A DNA stretch of 64,000 bases from JAFDZW01 sp964404255. Lineage in GTDB: Bacteria > Bacteroidota > Ignavibacteria > Palsa-1295. Below, piece after piece: positions 18,263-25,934 of this stretch. Position 1 is the first letter of the stretch, and every line of letters starts with the position of its first letter. The DNA is taken from NCBI GenBank assembly GCA_964404255.1, contig CAYOJJ010000002.1, positions 191,438-255,437 on the forward strand. The letters are read 5' to 3'. The notes below the pieces were generated by a model, which was given only the letters and a program-made list of their open reading frames with translations, did not search any database and was not told where the DNA came from. The translations under genes were made by a program, and so were the position numbers.

Positions 18263-18742
18263 TTAAATGAGGAATTGCTGGAATTGAACGATGCGGTCGA
18301 TCTGAGGAGAAGCATCGTTCTCGGTGCGATCCGAAAGGGGGAGGGGAAGTAAAACGTAGTCTGAGAAACTGGCAGTAGTTTGGGCGTCTTCAATGCCGGG
18401 GCTATCTTCGTCTTCATAGACGGCATTATGAATGCCCTGGCCATGACCACTCAATAGCGAATTTGGACCGGCAAGCTTGAAGGAGTGGTTGGTATTGATC
18501 GAAGCATCGAAACTGGAAATATGGTGATGCCCGCTATCGAATACCGAATCCGAGATGGCCGAATCATCGACAAAGACGATCTTATCTTTAAGCGAGGCGA
18601 AGAGGACATCGATATTGAACGTGTCGGCAAGGAAGAGCAGGAAATAGAGCCCGAGCACAAGGCGAACGCCAATACGCATCGCCGAAGGTCCGCGGCGGCG
18701 CGGAGCAGTAGAAGCAAGACTATTTCTGATCGCCTGGATCAT
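18263..18742 (-). CDS. Hypothetical His-containing membrane-anchored protein upstream of the RND operon
   Basis: 159 residues, or 138 from the internal ATG at 18679. A basic N-terminus precedes one hydrophobic segment (VRLVLGLYFLLFLADTF), then an extracytoplasmic region with GHHHISSF, NTNHSFK and GHGQGIHNAVYEDEDSPG, that is several histidines and acidic residues. Small His-rich exported proteins often sit beside metal-efflux operons, and the shared direction and about 130-base gap to the channel gene fit that. A metal-buffering role is inference. No family is recognised. Confidence 0.55.
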   Translation of the reverse strand: MIQAIRNSLASTAPRRRGPSAMRIGVRLVLGLYFLLFLADTFNIDVLFASLKDKIVFVDDSAISDSVFDSGHHHISSFDASINTNHSFKLAGPNSLLSGHGQGIHNAVYEDEDSPGIEDAQTTASFSDYVLLPLPLSDRTENDASPQIDRIVQFQQFLI

Positions 18743-18805
18743 CCGGATGCAATAAAGACGCTTCAGTAGTGGAAAAGTTTCATCGGCAACTACTATCGAG
18801 GTAAT

Positions 18806-19036
18806 TTAGGCTTTGCTTTTACCAAGTTTTTTTCGGATCCATCCCTTTATCCGTTGCCGGTAAAAAGCGAGTATCAGGGGGCTGACCACTGCCGCCGATA
18901 TGCTTATACTAAGGCGGCTGATTGGGTCCGGATTTTTTGCATTGAAAATAAAATAATTGATGATACTAAAGTAAATGGCATTGATACCAAAATCTTTTGT
19001 TCGATCGCTTCTGGAAGAGGTTGAGGTGCTTGCCAT
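18806..19036 (-). CDS. Possible small membrane protein
   Basis: 76 residues with a Ser-rich start, two moderately hydrophobic stretches (NAIYFSIINYFIFNA and ISISAAVVSPLILAFY) and a basic tail (RQRIKGWIRKKLGKSKA), a plausible inside-out-inside topology. The body is more AT-rich than its neighbours. There is no homology that I recognise and no clear ribosome-binding site, so it may be a chance frame. Confidence 0.4.
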   Translation of the reverse strand: MASTSTSSRSDRTKDFGINAIYFSIINYFIFNAKNPDPISRLSISISAAVVSPLILAFYRQRIKGWIRKKLGKSKA

Positions 19037-19410
19037 ACAAGTGTGATTGCCAACAGCTCATATAGAGACCGTTCTACCGAAAAAGTTTAATGAGGAGTGA
19101 CACAGATTTTTTACATCGCTAATTGCGATCGCCTGGCAATAGTCTGTTTGGCTTTTCTCTTTATTGGCAAGGAAAGATTATGATAGCTTAGTCTTTTTAA
19201 TAAAAAAATAAGAGAGACTAACATCTTTTTTTGAAATCAGTTATCCTCCATTACCCGGAGGTACTGCAGCAGAAAAAAAATTGTCGATAAATCCAATCTG
19301 ATAAAAATAGCGGTATAGTGGGATAACAAGAGCAGTGGAATCCGGTAACTGAAGGGAACCACAATTGACCGCTTTTGCTTTTCAAAGCCTCGTTTTATTA
19401 CGAGCGCACT
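19037..19410. other. Gene-poor AT-rich stretch before tRNA-Ser
   Basis: About 370 bases with no frame that I would defend. The one frame near the end runs into the tRNA and is discarded. The segment presumably holds the tRNA promoter, but none could be pinned down. Confidence 0.6.
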
Positions 19411-19497
19411 GGAAGGGTGCAAGAGTGGTTTAATTGGCACGCCTGGAAAGCGTGTGTGCGTGAAAGCGTACCGAGGGTTCGAATCCCTCCCCTTCCG
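19411..19497 (+). tRNA. tRNA-Ser(GGA)
   Basis: An 87-base cloverleaf. The acceptor stem is GGAAGGG/CCCTTCC with discriminator G at 19497. The anticodon stem CACGC/GCGTG encloses the loop CTGGAAA (anticodon GGA, reading UCC and UCU). A long variable arm typical of class II tRNA-Ser and the T arm GAGGG-TTCGAAT-CCCTC complete it. No CCA is encoded. Confidence 0.97.
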
Positions 19498-19544
19498 CTC
19501 CCCACAAGTCCTCTGAAATAATTCAAAATTATTGGTTTTCGGGC

Positions 19545-19575
19545 TTGTTTTTCCCCAATTCTTGTATTATATTTG
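19545..19575 (+). promoter_or_regulatory. Bacteroidota-type promoter for the lipoprotein at 19629
   Basis: TTG at 19545-19547, a 20-base spacer, then TATATTTG at 19568-19575, matching the -33 TTG / -7 TAnnTTTG consensus. It lies about 55 bases upstream of the ATG. Confidence 0.6.
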
Positions 19576-19628
19576 AAACCCCATACTTTAATCATCAGGG
19601 TTTTCCACCCTATATTATTGTGACTATT

Positions 19629-20033
19629 ATGAAAACTATGTTGATGCGTGGATTAGCTATTGTGGTATTTGGCTCTTTATCATTCTTTGCGGTGTCCTGC
19701 TCCGACACCACGAGTACCGAGCCTACTTCTCAAACTACTATAAGTCATAAACTTACAGCCAGCGTAGAGCAGATTATATTTACTGGCGATAATAGAACGG
19801 ACGTAACAATCTTTAACGTCGATCTCGGCTTTGGCGATGGTACCGACCAATTAGTCGATTTTCCTCCCGGAATGACAAAGTTTATTATTCCGAATAACGT
19901 AACCCGTGTTACTATCAATAACATAGCCCTACCCCAGGGCTCTGCCGTACCGATCATGGCCGGCGGTAAGCAGGTGTATGTGAAGTGGGACGGGAATCAG
20001 ATTGTAGTTATTGATACAAACGAGGTAAGTTAA
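19629..20033 (+). CDS. Small lipoprotein with conserved C-terminal tail IVVIDTNEV
   Basis: 134 residues from the ATG at 19629; an upstream ATG at 19545 would add 28 residues without signal character. The N-terminus has a lipoprotein signal with lipobox AVSC and Asp at +2 after a Ser. A Thr-rich linker follows, then a beta-rich domain (VDLGFGDGTDQLVDFPPG, FIIPNNVTRVTINNIAL, KQVYVKWDGNQ). The last residues IVVIDTNEVS are nearly identical to the end of the 58-residue protein at 22251-22427 across the AT-rich island. Function unknown. The gene has its own promoter and a terminator shared with the convergent gene. Confidence 0.8.
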   Translation: MKTMLMRGLAIVVFGSLSFFAVSCSDTTSTEPTSQTTISHKLTASVEQIIFTGDNRTDVTIFNVDLGFGDGTDQLVDFPPGMTKFIIPNNVTRVTINNIALPQGSAVPIMAGGKQVYVKWDGNQIVVIDTNEVS

Positions 20034-20050
20034 ATAAATCAATAATTGTT

Positions 20051-20078
20051 TAAAAGCCGCCTTTAGGTGGCTTTTTTT
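20051..20078. terminator. Bidirectional terminator between convergent genes
   Basis: AAAAGCCGCC (20052-20061), loop TTTA, GGTGGCTTTT with one G-U pair, then a T run on the plus strand and four T on the minus strand. It overlaps the stop region of the minus-strand helical-repeat gene. Confidence 0.85.
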
Positions 20079-21618
20079 ATACCATTTTTTGAATTATACC
20101 TTGCTTTTGTTTTTGCTCGAGCATTTTTAATATTGTTTCCCACAACCATTCAAATGGCAAAATTTGTAACGCCTCTTGAGCTTCAACAGCATCTGAAGTC
20201 CTTTTAGTTAAATTTTGAAAATATCGTTTTGATTTTAATGCTGTAAGTTTTGGATCAAAAGAATTTGTTTCCATAATTTGAAGCATCTTAAAAAAAAGCG
20301 CACTTCTTCGATTTGTATTTACTTGAAGATATCTATTGCGATACGTTCTTAAAGCGTCCATTCTTCCAATTATGGAATCAAAATCATTTTGCTCTAGAAG
20401 AAGAATTACATGCAGAATTAATATAGCAATGTTATAACCCCGCTTATCTTTTTTAAATGTAGGAACAATCTTTAGAAATCTCTCGGGAGATATTCTCAGT
20501 TTTTCGTCTTTAAGTGAATTACTTTCGGTCTGCCTAAGAGCAAAATCAAGATATAGTTGATACAGTTGCCATTTTTCCTTTGTTTCATCGGCTAAGAATT
20601 GGTACCGAGGTTGTGAAGTAGTGGTCAAATAAGTTGTATTTGCCTCATTAAAGTGAAAAGTTTGCATTTCCAATAAAAACCGATATTCCATTAACACAAA
20701 CCAATTTGCTCCACCTACAGGAAACAATTCTTCGCATTTAATCAAAATTTCCTTACCTTTTTCATATTCTCTTAGGTGTAGAAAACAACTTAATTCTTGC
20801 AGGTAAAAATCACCATACAGGAGGCTAAATGCAACATGTTTATTACGGTCATAATACCGAAGAGCTTCTTCGCATATATCTACAGCTTCATTATATTTCT
20901 GCTCTAGTTGAAGTACGATACTTTTAACTCTAAAATATGATTGATAGAAGTTAAATGAATCACAGGTCTGTTTTAAAACTTCCAAATGTTGAAGGTACTC
21001 CGTAGAAATATCAAGTAAATCTGGTTGCTCAGCGGTAGACCTAGAAAATTTAAGAGTAAGTCGTTCATAATACTCCAACGCTATTTGTTCACTCTCAAAT
21101 GTCTTAAGAATATTAGTTGTTAATGTTGCGTATTTGTTGTATTGTTTTTCAGATCCGCTAAATCTACTATAGTTTCGTAAAGAAATGGCAAACTGAAGAG
21201 CATTTAAAGTCAGACCATATTTTGTAGCTTGTCTTAAGCTTCTTTCTGCAAGTTTTACAATACTATTTCTTGCTCCAAATCCTAATAGGGTAATAAGCCA
21301 AAATAAACTTTTGGCATTTTGGTACCTAGCAACGGCAAATTCAGAAAAATTGGGTTCATGAATATCTAAAAAAAACAATAAATTATTTAATTTAACTTTT
21401 AATCTATTTTTTAGCGTAGTGTATTTTGAATCAATAACGGGCTTGCCATAAATATATTCGGCAGCATTTAGATCAGAAGTAATTTTTCCTTCTTTTAATC
21501 CTAAATATAGTTTTGATATTTGATCTGCATCGTCTGGAGATGGATCATATTCCATTAAATCTGGATTTTTTTCTCTATGCCGAGTGACAATTTGTGCTAT
21601 TTCGCGTAAATATTTCAA
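20077..21618 (-). CDS. Large helical-repeat (TPR-like) protein of unknown function in an AT-rich island
   Basis: 513 residues, almost entirely alpha-helical, with no signal peptide, so probably cytoplasmic. The N-terminal 110 residues (to about FLDIHEP) could be a separate head with YTTLKNRLKVKLNNLLFFLD. The rest reads as a solenoid of paired helices with TPR-like spacing, for example YNEAVDICEEALRYYDR, LQELSCFLHLREYEKGKEIL, and EYYERLTLKFSRS. Codon use is far more A/T-ending than in the flanking genes, a sign of transfer. It lies between two small secreted proteins sharing a tail. A peptide-sensing TPR regulator is one possible reading, but no DNA-binding domain is evident. Confidence 0.75.
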   Translation of the reverse strand: MKYLREIAQIVTRHREKNPDLMEYDPSPDDADQISKLYLGLKEGKITSDLNAAEYIYGKPVIDSKYTTLKNRLKVKLNNLLFFLDIHEPNFSEFAVARYQNAKSLFWLITLLGFGARNSIVKLAERSLRQATKYGLTLNALQFAISLRNYSRFSGSEKQYNKYATLTTNILKTFESEQIALEYYERLTLKFSRSTAEQPDLLDISTEYLQHLEVLKQTCDSFNFYQSYFRVKSIVLQLEQKYNEAVDICEEALRYYDRNKHVAFSLLYGDFYLQELSCFLHLREYEKGKEILIKCEELFPVGGANWFVLMEYRFLLEMQTFHFNEANTTYLTTTSQPRYQFLADETKEKWQLYQLYLDFALRQTESNSLKDEKLRISPERFLKIVPTFKKDKRGYNIAILILHVILLLEQNDFDSIIGRMDALRTYRNRYLQVNTNRRSALFFKMLQIMETNSFDPKLTALKSKRYFQNLTKRTSDAVEAQEALQILPFEWLWETILKMLEQKQKQGIIQKMV

Positions 21619-21947
21619 TTTGAATGCCCCTTATTAACTCATTAAAAATCAATAAAATATAATTTTATTGACTAAAATAATACAATTTTTAAGAATTAAA
21701 TATATTCAAATATAAGCAAAAAATAAAAAAAGTGTATGTGATAAAATCATTTTTTTTGATTATGTTTGAAAAAGTAATTCTTGTATTTTTGTATAGCGAT
21801 CAGGAAATACACGGATTCTTGATCTAAATAATGAGAACGGCTTTCTGGAGGATAACAGAATTTGTGAGATAAAGTTTGTACGGCACCTAGTGAAAATAGA
21901 TAGTTAGACCTTATTAAACAGCCGCTCAGATATAAAAGAGGGAAAAA

Positions 21948-21974
21948 GTATGAAAAAAAGAAAGTTTTTCATAC
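21948..21974. repeat. Hairpin with perfect 10-base stem
   Basis: GTATGAAAAA at 21948-21957 and TTTTTCATAC at 21965-21974, separated by seven bases, in non-coding DNA. Confidence 0.7.
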
Positions 21975-22064
21975 CTGAAATGTGATTTTTCCTCAAAATT
22001 CGCTTAAAAACGCGAATTTGTTCATTGAAAACCGAACGATGGTAAGTGATTGAAATATAAATTA

Positions 22065-22220
22065 TTATTTGATTATCGTCTTTATTTCTACCACTTAGCG
22101 CCACAAATAGGTACTGAAAATGGCCTGAAAACGCCACTATTTTAAAGTGATTTTAAATAGTGATCTGTTCATATTTTTCATGGAAGAATGTGCCATTTTT
22201 GTATCACGATAATCAAATAA
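22065..22220. repeat. Perfect 15-base inverted repeat flanking 126 bases
   Basis: The arm at 22065-22079 (TTATTTGATTATCGT) is the exact reverse complement of 22206-22220. The right arm ends 30 bases before the small gene at 22251. It could be ends of a miniature element, a long-range RNA stem, or paired operator sites; the sequence alone does not decide. Confidence 0.65.
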
Positions 22221-22250
22221 CTATTTATTTAATTAAAATTTCGCGCTAAA

Positions 22251-22427
22251 ATGGTAATCTTAATTTCTGCTCTTATTCTCTCGGTCGAAGCAATGCTTGG
22301 TATCGCTCCCGGTACCAATTTGGATGCAAACCAGCAGATGCTGGTTAATCAGCAGGTCAACCAGATGGTTGTCCAGCAGCAATCTCAAGGAAGTATCGTT
22401 GTAATCGATACTAATGAGGTAAACTAA
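22251..22427 (+). CDS. 58-residue exported peptide sharing tail IVVIDTNEV with the 19629 lipoprotein
   Basis: The ATG at 22251 follows an in-frame stop at 22230. The N-terminus MVILISALILSVEAML is a short hydrophobic signal-like segment. A Gln/Asn-rich middle (NLDANQQMLVNQQVNQMVVQ) follows, and the end is SIVVIDTNEVN. The last nine residues before the final one match the lipoprotein at 19629-20033 exactly, yet seven of those nine codons differ at a synonymous position. That argues the tail is selected at protein level and that this frame is real. The terminator at 22501 follows. It could be a truncated paralogue or a secreted peptide. Confidence 0.6.
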   Translation: MVILISALILSVEAMLGIAPGTNLDANQQMLVNQQVNQMVVQQQSQGSIVVIDTNEVN

Positions 22428-22500
22428 GAGTGTAACAAACAATCGGTTCTTCCGCCTACAAGTACTATCCATTCGTGATTAGTAGCTTGTATCCCGTGGC

Positions 22501-22534
22501 AGGGGCATTTCTTTGGAAGTGCCCCTTTTTTTTT
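22501..22534 (+). terminator. Intrinsic terminator after the 58-residue gene
   Basis: GGGGCA...TGCCCC stem (22502-22507 with 22520-22525), extended inward by TTC/GAA, followed by nine T. It lies about 75 bases after the stop at 22427. Confidence 0.88.
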
Positions 22535-22554
22535 GCATATATTTGTAGCGGGAG

Positions 22555-24108
22555 ATGCGCAACGCCAGAACGTCCTTATTACAGAGACTCCATTATTTAC
22601 TCGGCTTAGCTGCCCGGGAAGAGCCAGACTCGCCCGATCCGGCTGGGAAGATTAGCCGGCGACAGTTTTTGAAAGGAAGCGCAGCGGTAGTTATCGCAGC
22701 ATCTTTCCCCAATACTGATGCAGCCGCTGCGTCTTCCTTTCGGTACGATCCGAGAATTACCATCGTCGGTGCCGGCCTGGCCGGTTTAACAGCAGCCCAT
22801 TACCTTAAAAGATCCGGATTTTCAGCATCAATCTTCGAGGCTTCCTCGCGCTCCGGCGGACGGATGTTCTCCGTCAAAGATGCCATGGCTCCCGGCCTTG
22901 TTACCGAATTTGGCGGTGAATTCATCGATTCCAGCCATAAAGATATTCTGGCGCTTATCGAGGAATATAAGCTTACCCTTGAAGACCGCGCTCCGGCTTA
23001 CGAGACCTATACCCACCGGGCCTTTTATTTCGATAATAGATTTTATTCGGAGGCTGAGGTGGTAGAAGCGCTGAAGCCCATTGCCCAAAAGATAAAGCAG
23101 GATGCTCAGAAGGCCTTTAACGCCGAAATTACCTTCGAAGGAGCGAGCGATGCCGCTAAGTCCTTCGATCGTATGGCGTTATCAAACTATTTCAGCAGCC
23201 TTGGCTTGCCGCACTGGCTTGAATCTCTTTTTACTATTGCGTATGTAGGAGAATATGGGCTCGATACCCGGGAGCAATCTACCCTGAATTTCCTCAGTTT
23301 ATTCCCGGCCCCGGAAGTCGTCCATGATTTCGAGCTCTACGGGCAAAGCGACGAGCGCTTTAAGATCAAAGGGGGAAATGAATCATTGCCGAATGCTATT
23401 GCCGCCTCGCTCGGCACGATCCGATTCAGTCATACCCTCAGATCGGTCTCAAAAACAGGGCAAACGTATCAATTGCAATTCGATACTAAAGATGGGGCAA
23501 TTAGCAATGAATGCGATATTCTGCTGCTGGCCCTTCCATTTTCTATTTTAAGAAAAATACCGCTCAATTTCGACCTGCCCGACTGGAAGAAAAAGGCTAT
23601 TAAAGAACTTGGCTATGGTACCAATACGAAGGTGATGATGGGGTTTTCCTCGCGTCCGTGGCGAGAAAAAGGATATTTGGGCGAGACCTACAGCGACGAA
23701 CGATTCGGCCTTGCCTGGGACAATGCAGAAACACAGGATGGAACTGCAGGAGGGCTGACCGTCTTTCTCGGCGGTCATGAGGGAGCAATGGCCGATATCT
23801 TAGCCATAGATCAACTAACGGCTGGCTATATCGAAAGCCTTGAAAAGATCTACCCGGGAATAACGGCAAGCCAAAACCATAATGAGCGCCGGATGCACTG
23901 GCCAAGCTACAAATATGCGCATGGAAGCTATTCTGCTTATAAGGTCGGTCAATGGACAACGATCCGCGGCGCAGAGATGCGACCGGTAGGCTCGTTATTT
24001 TTTGCCGGTGAGCACTGCAGCGCCGAATCGCAGGGTTTTATGAACGGCGCGGCTGAGACCGGCAGAGTCGCCGCCGAATCGATGGTTAGTTATATAACCG
24101 AAAGATAG
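22555..24108 (+). CDS. Tat-exported flavin monoamine oxidase
   Basis: 517 residues. A twin-arginine signal SRRQFLKGSAAVVIAASFP lies at about residues 33-51, so the enzyme is exported folded with FAD. The dinucleotide-binding motif reads ITIVGAGLAGLTAAHYL, followed by SRSGGRMFS and FGGEF, and the C-terminal FAD segment is SLFFAGEHCSAESQGFMNGAAETG. This is the amine oxidase/L-amino-acid oxidase family, producing aldehyde or keto acid, ammonia and peroxide; substrate unknown. TATATTTG at 22538-22545, only nine bases before the ATG, could be a -7 element for a nearly leaderless transcript. Confidence 0.92.
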   Translation: MRNARTSLLQRLHYLLGLAAREEPDSPDPAGKISRRQFLKGSAAVVIAASFPNTDAAAASSFRYDPRITIVGAGLAGLTAAHYLKRSGFSASIFEASSRSGGRMFSVKDAMAPGLVTEFGGEFIDSSHKDILALIEEYKLTLEDRAPAYETYTHRAFYFDNRFYSEAEVVEALKPIAQKIKQDAQKAFNAEITFEGASDAAKSFDRMALSNYFSSLGLPHWLESLFTIAYVGEYGLDTREQSTLNFLSLFPAPEVVHDFELYGQSDERFKIKGGNESLPNAIAASLGTIRFSHTLRSVSKTGQTYQLQFDTKDGAISNECDILLLALPFSILRKIPLNFDLPDWKKKAIKELGYGTNTKVMMGFSSRPWREKGYLGETYSDERFGLAWDNAETQDGTAGGLTVFLGGHEGAMADILAIDQLTAGYIESLEKIYPGITASQNHNERRMHWPSYKYAHGSYSAYKVGQWTTIRGAEMRPVGSLFFAGEHCSAESQGFMNGAAETGRVAAESMVSYITER

Positions 24109-24109
24109 G

Positions 24110-24286
24110 TTAGCGCGGACGGGAAGCCTTGCTGACATTCTTTATCAGCATACTTACACCCCAAAGGATAAGCAGCGAAGGAAAGATTACCTCCCAGAGG
24201 GGAAGGTTAATATCGAAGACATTTCGTAATAAAATGGTCCCGCCGATAATTACGAGCAGAATCCCCCAAAATATACCGCTTTTCAT
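24110..24286 (-). CDS. 58-residue two-helix membrane protein (DUF5668-like), duplicate of neighbour's N-terminus
   Basis: Begins MKSGIFWGILLVIIGGTILL and continues RNVFDINLPLWEVIFPSLLI, two hydrophobic helices around a polar turn, ending KASRPR. It aligns along its length with the first 50 residues of the preceding gene (AGILILAGLLLILRNVFKIDLPVM...), so it is a tandem partial duplicate. Its ATG shares the A of that gene's TGA stop, so translation is coupled. The function of such LiaF-type membrane modules is usually linked to envelope stress; that is inference here. Confidence 0.8.
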   Translation of the reverse strand: MKSGIFWGILLVIIGGTILLRNVFDINLPLWEVIFPSLLILWGVSMLIKNVSKASRPR

Positions 24287-24873
24287 CAGTCGTCGTCCTC
24301 TTCTGTATTAGTGGAATCGGAATTGGTGGAGTTATAATCGAAGCCGGAAGTAGATTCGATAATGCGCATATCTCCGAACACGACATCAGCCTTTACATCG
24401 ACGTAAGGGGAATCGGCCCGGTACGCACGGGTGTAATATGTGCGGTCGCCAAAGCTTACCATCGAACCATCCGGCAGGCGGCAGCTTCCGAAAACACTCG
24501 ATGCTTTGATGCGCATGGGGACGTTCGGATCGATAAGTACCTGAGAGCTTGCAAAGACGGCATCGATCGTAACGAGGCCGCCCCGATCGCCGGGTTTCAC
24601 CGTACGAAGATCATAATGACCTTTGCCAAAGACTACATTGTAATGGCTGTTCTCGCGGCCAACCGTTGAAGTATGGCTGCTAAAGAAAGAGGTACTCTCT
24701 TTTGACGAGTTGGAAGAACCAAGCAGAATATTCACACCCCAGGAGATAATGATCACCGGAATAATGATACCCATTACAGGCAGATCGATCTTAAAGACAT
24801 TACGCAGGATAAGCAGCAAGCCGGCAAGAATGAGAATTCCTGCCCAGTAGGTTTCTCGAAATAGGAAGTTCAT
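24286..24873 (-). CDS. LiaF-like membrane protein (DUF5668 + DUF2154-type C-terminal domain)
   Basis: 195 residues. Two N-terminal helices (YWAGILILAGLLLILRNVF, GIIIPVIIISWGVNILLG) and a Ser-rich linker precede a beta-strand-rich C-terminal domain with repeated VFGxxxxD turns (VVFGKGHYDLRTV, SSVFGSCRLPDGSMVSFGD, VVFGDMRIIES), the pattern of the cell-wall-active antibiotics response domain in LiaF/VraT. The C-terminus is a run of Asp, Glu, Ser and Thr. No LiaRS-like two-component genes are adjacent. It starts 13 bases after the propeller lipoprotein gene. Confidence 0.85.
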   Translation of the reverse strand: MNFLFRETYWAGILILAGLLLILRNVFKIDLPVMGIIIPVIIISWGVNILLGSSNSSKESTSFFSSHTSTVGRENSHYNVVFGKGHYDLRTVKPGDRGGLVTIDAVFASSQVLIDPNVPMRIKASSVFGSCRLPDGSMVSFGDRTYYTRAYRADSPYVDVKADVVFGDMRIIESTSGFDYNSTNSDSTNTEEDDD

Positions 24874-24886
24874 AGTGCCTTGCGGG

Positions 24887-25852
24887 TTATTTTATTCTGT
24901 GAAAACTGGAATCGGAAAATACTTTTTTCAATCCCGATCCGTCCTCGTGTACGCAATAGAGGGAATAGGTTACGATGGCTAAAGAATCGCGGGGGTCGAT
25001 GGCCTCAGCCTCGCGTTTGGTGTACCCACGAAAATAAAACAATTTCGAGCGCTCCGACCAATAAGGGCTTACCGCATGAATACTATCGGGGCTAAGCCGG
25101 ATCGTTTTATGGGTGGCCTTATCATAGCTGAAGATAGCGTATGGGGCAAAATACGGTGGCTCATCGATATCCGAACCGCCCTCGAAATAGTAGCGGCCGC
25201 GTTTGGAATCCAGATAGAATAACGATGAACTACTGATGCCGAACGTATCGGTATTGACAAGGCTTCGTGTAGGTACCGATGCCAGTAGCTGTCCGCTTTT
25301 ACTGAATTCAAAGAGCGTATCGAGATTCTGGCACAAAAAACCCGAGCCATCGGAAAACCACTTCGGTTGAAAAAAACCGCCGAATTGAACGGCTGGTGCA
25401 GGGGTAAGTGTCTTGAAATTATTACCTGAAAGATCGCAGGAGCCGACCGACCATTGGCCGTTATCGAAATGATGAAAGATCAGCGTTTTATTGTCGGGCG
25501 AAAGTGACGGACCGAAATTGTTATCACCGATACCGGAACGGATCACATGCTGGGAATGATCGTTAAGATTATAAACCGCGATGTATCGGTTGCCGGATGA
25601 ATCATAACTGGTAAAAGAAAAATACCCATCATGCACCGGTGAAGGGTCGTAGCCGCTGGTGAGCTGAGGTACTTGCGGCTGGCCCGGAAAGATCAAAAAG
25701 AGTTTACCGTTATGCTCGAGCACTAGCGTATCGGGTGAGATCGCAGCCGCACTTGTATCAAGGGCAACGGTAGTAGAATTTGAAGTGGGTCGCCGTTCTT
25801 TCGAACAGGACGATAGAACTACACAAATGCACAGAATGCCTATAAGACGCAT
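24887..25852 (-). CDS. TolB-like beta-propeller lipoprotein
   Basis: 321 residues from the ATG at 25852, chosen because it opens MRLIGILCICVV with lipobox LSSC; the longest frame starts 81 bases earlier without signal character. The body repeats segments such as SLSPDNKTLIFHHFDNGQWSV, PKWFSDGSGFLCQN and SPYWSERSKLFYFRGY, the S-P/F-D-G-x-x-I/L-x-F pattern of TolB/WD40-like (PD40) blades. Probably a periplasmic or surface lipoprotein with a binding role; partner unknown. Confidence 0.8.
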   Translation of the reverse strand: MRLIGILCICVVLSSCSKERRPTSNSTTVALDTSAAAISPDTLVLEHNGKLFLIFPGQPQVPQLTSGYDPSPVHDGYFSFTSYDSSGNRYIAVYNLNDHSQHVIRSGIGDNNFGPSLSPDNKTLIFHHFDNGQWSVGSCDLSGNNFKTLTPAPAVQFGGFFQPKWFSDGSGFLCQNLDTLFEFSKSGQLLASVPTRSLVNTDTFGISSSSLFYLDSKRGRYYFEGGSDIDEPPYFAPYAIFSYDKATHKTIRLSPDSIHAVSPYWSERSKLFYFRGYTKREAEAIDPRDSLAIVTYSLYCVHEDGSGLKKVFSDSSFHRIK

Positions 25853-25934
25853 AGTGCCAAGGTTACAAAGTAGAAACCGTAACGAGAATACTCTAAGAGG
25901 GATTCCGGCCAGCCTTGACCCATGGCCTCTCATC

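Larger units (their letters stand above)
21619..22250. other. AT-rich intergenic region packed with inverted repeats
   Basis: No convincing gene; the one frame, at 21904-22137 minus, lacks support. It holds a 10-base perfect dyad at 21649-21671 just upstream of the helical-repeat gene, a 10-base stem hairpin at 21948-21974, an 8-base stem at 21996-22019, a weaker dyad at 22137-22160 and the long inverted repeat listed separately. Confidence 0.6.

Noticed and set aside
19237..19440. Minus-strand frame of 67 residues
   Set aside because: It runs into the tRNA gene, has no family features and no supporting neighbours.
19398..19595. Minus-strand reading frame over tRNA-Ser (ends in a sequence like GGIRTLGTLSRTHAFQAC)
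   Set aside because: It is the reverse complement of the tRNA, a frame seen over many serine tRNA genes, not a protein.
19545..19628. Extended N-terminus for the lipoprotein at 19629
   Set aside because: It overlaps the promoter and would place 28 non-signal residues before a clear lipoprotein signal.
21904..22137. Minus-strand frame of 77 residues in the AT-rich intergenic region
   Set aside because: It spans two hairpins, has chance-like composition and no start-site context.
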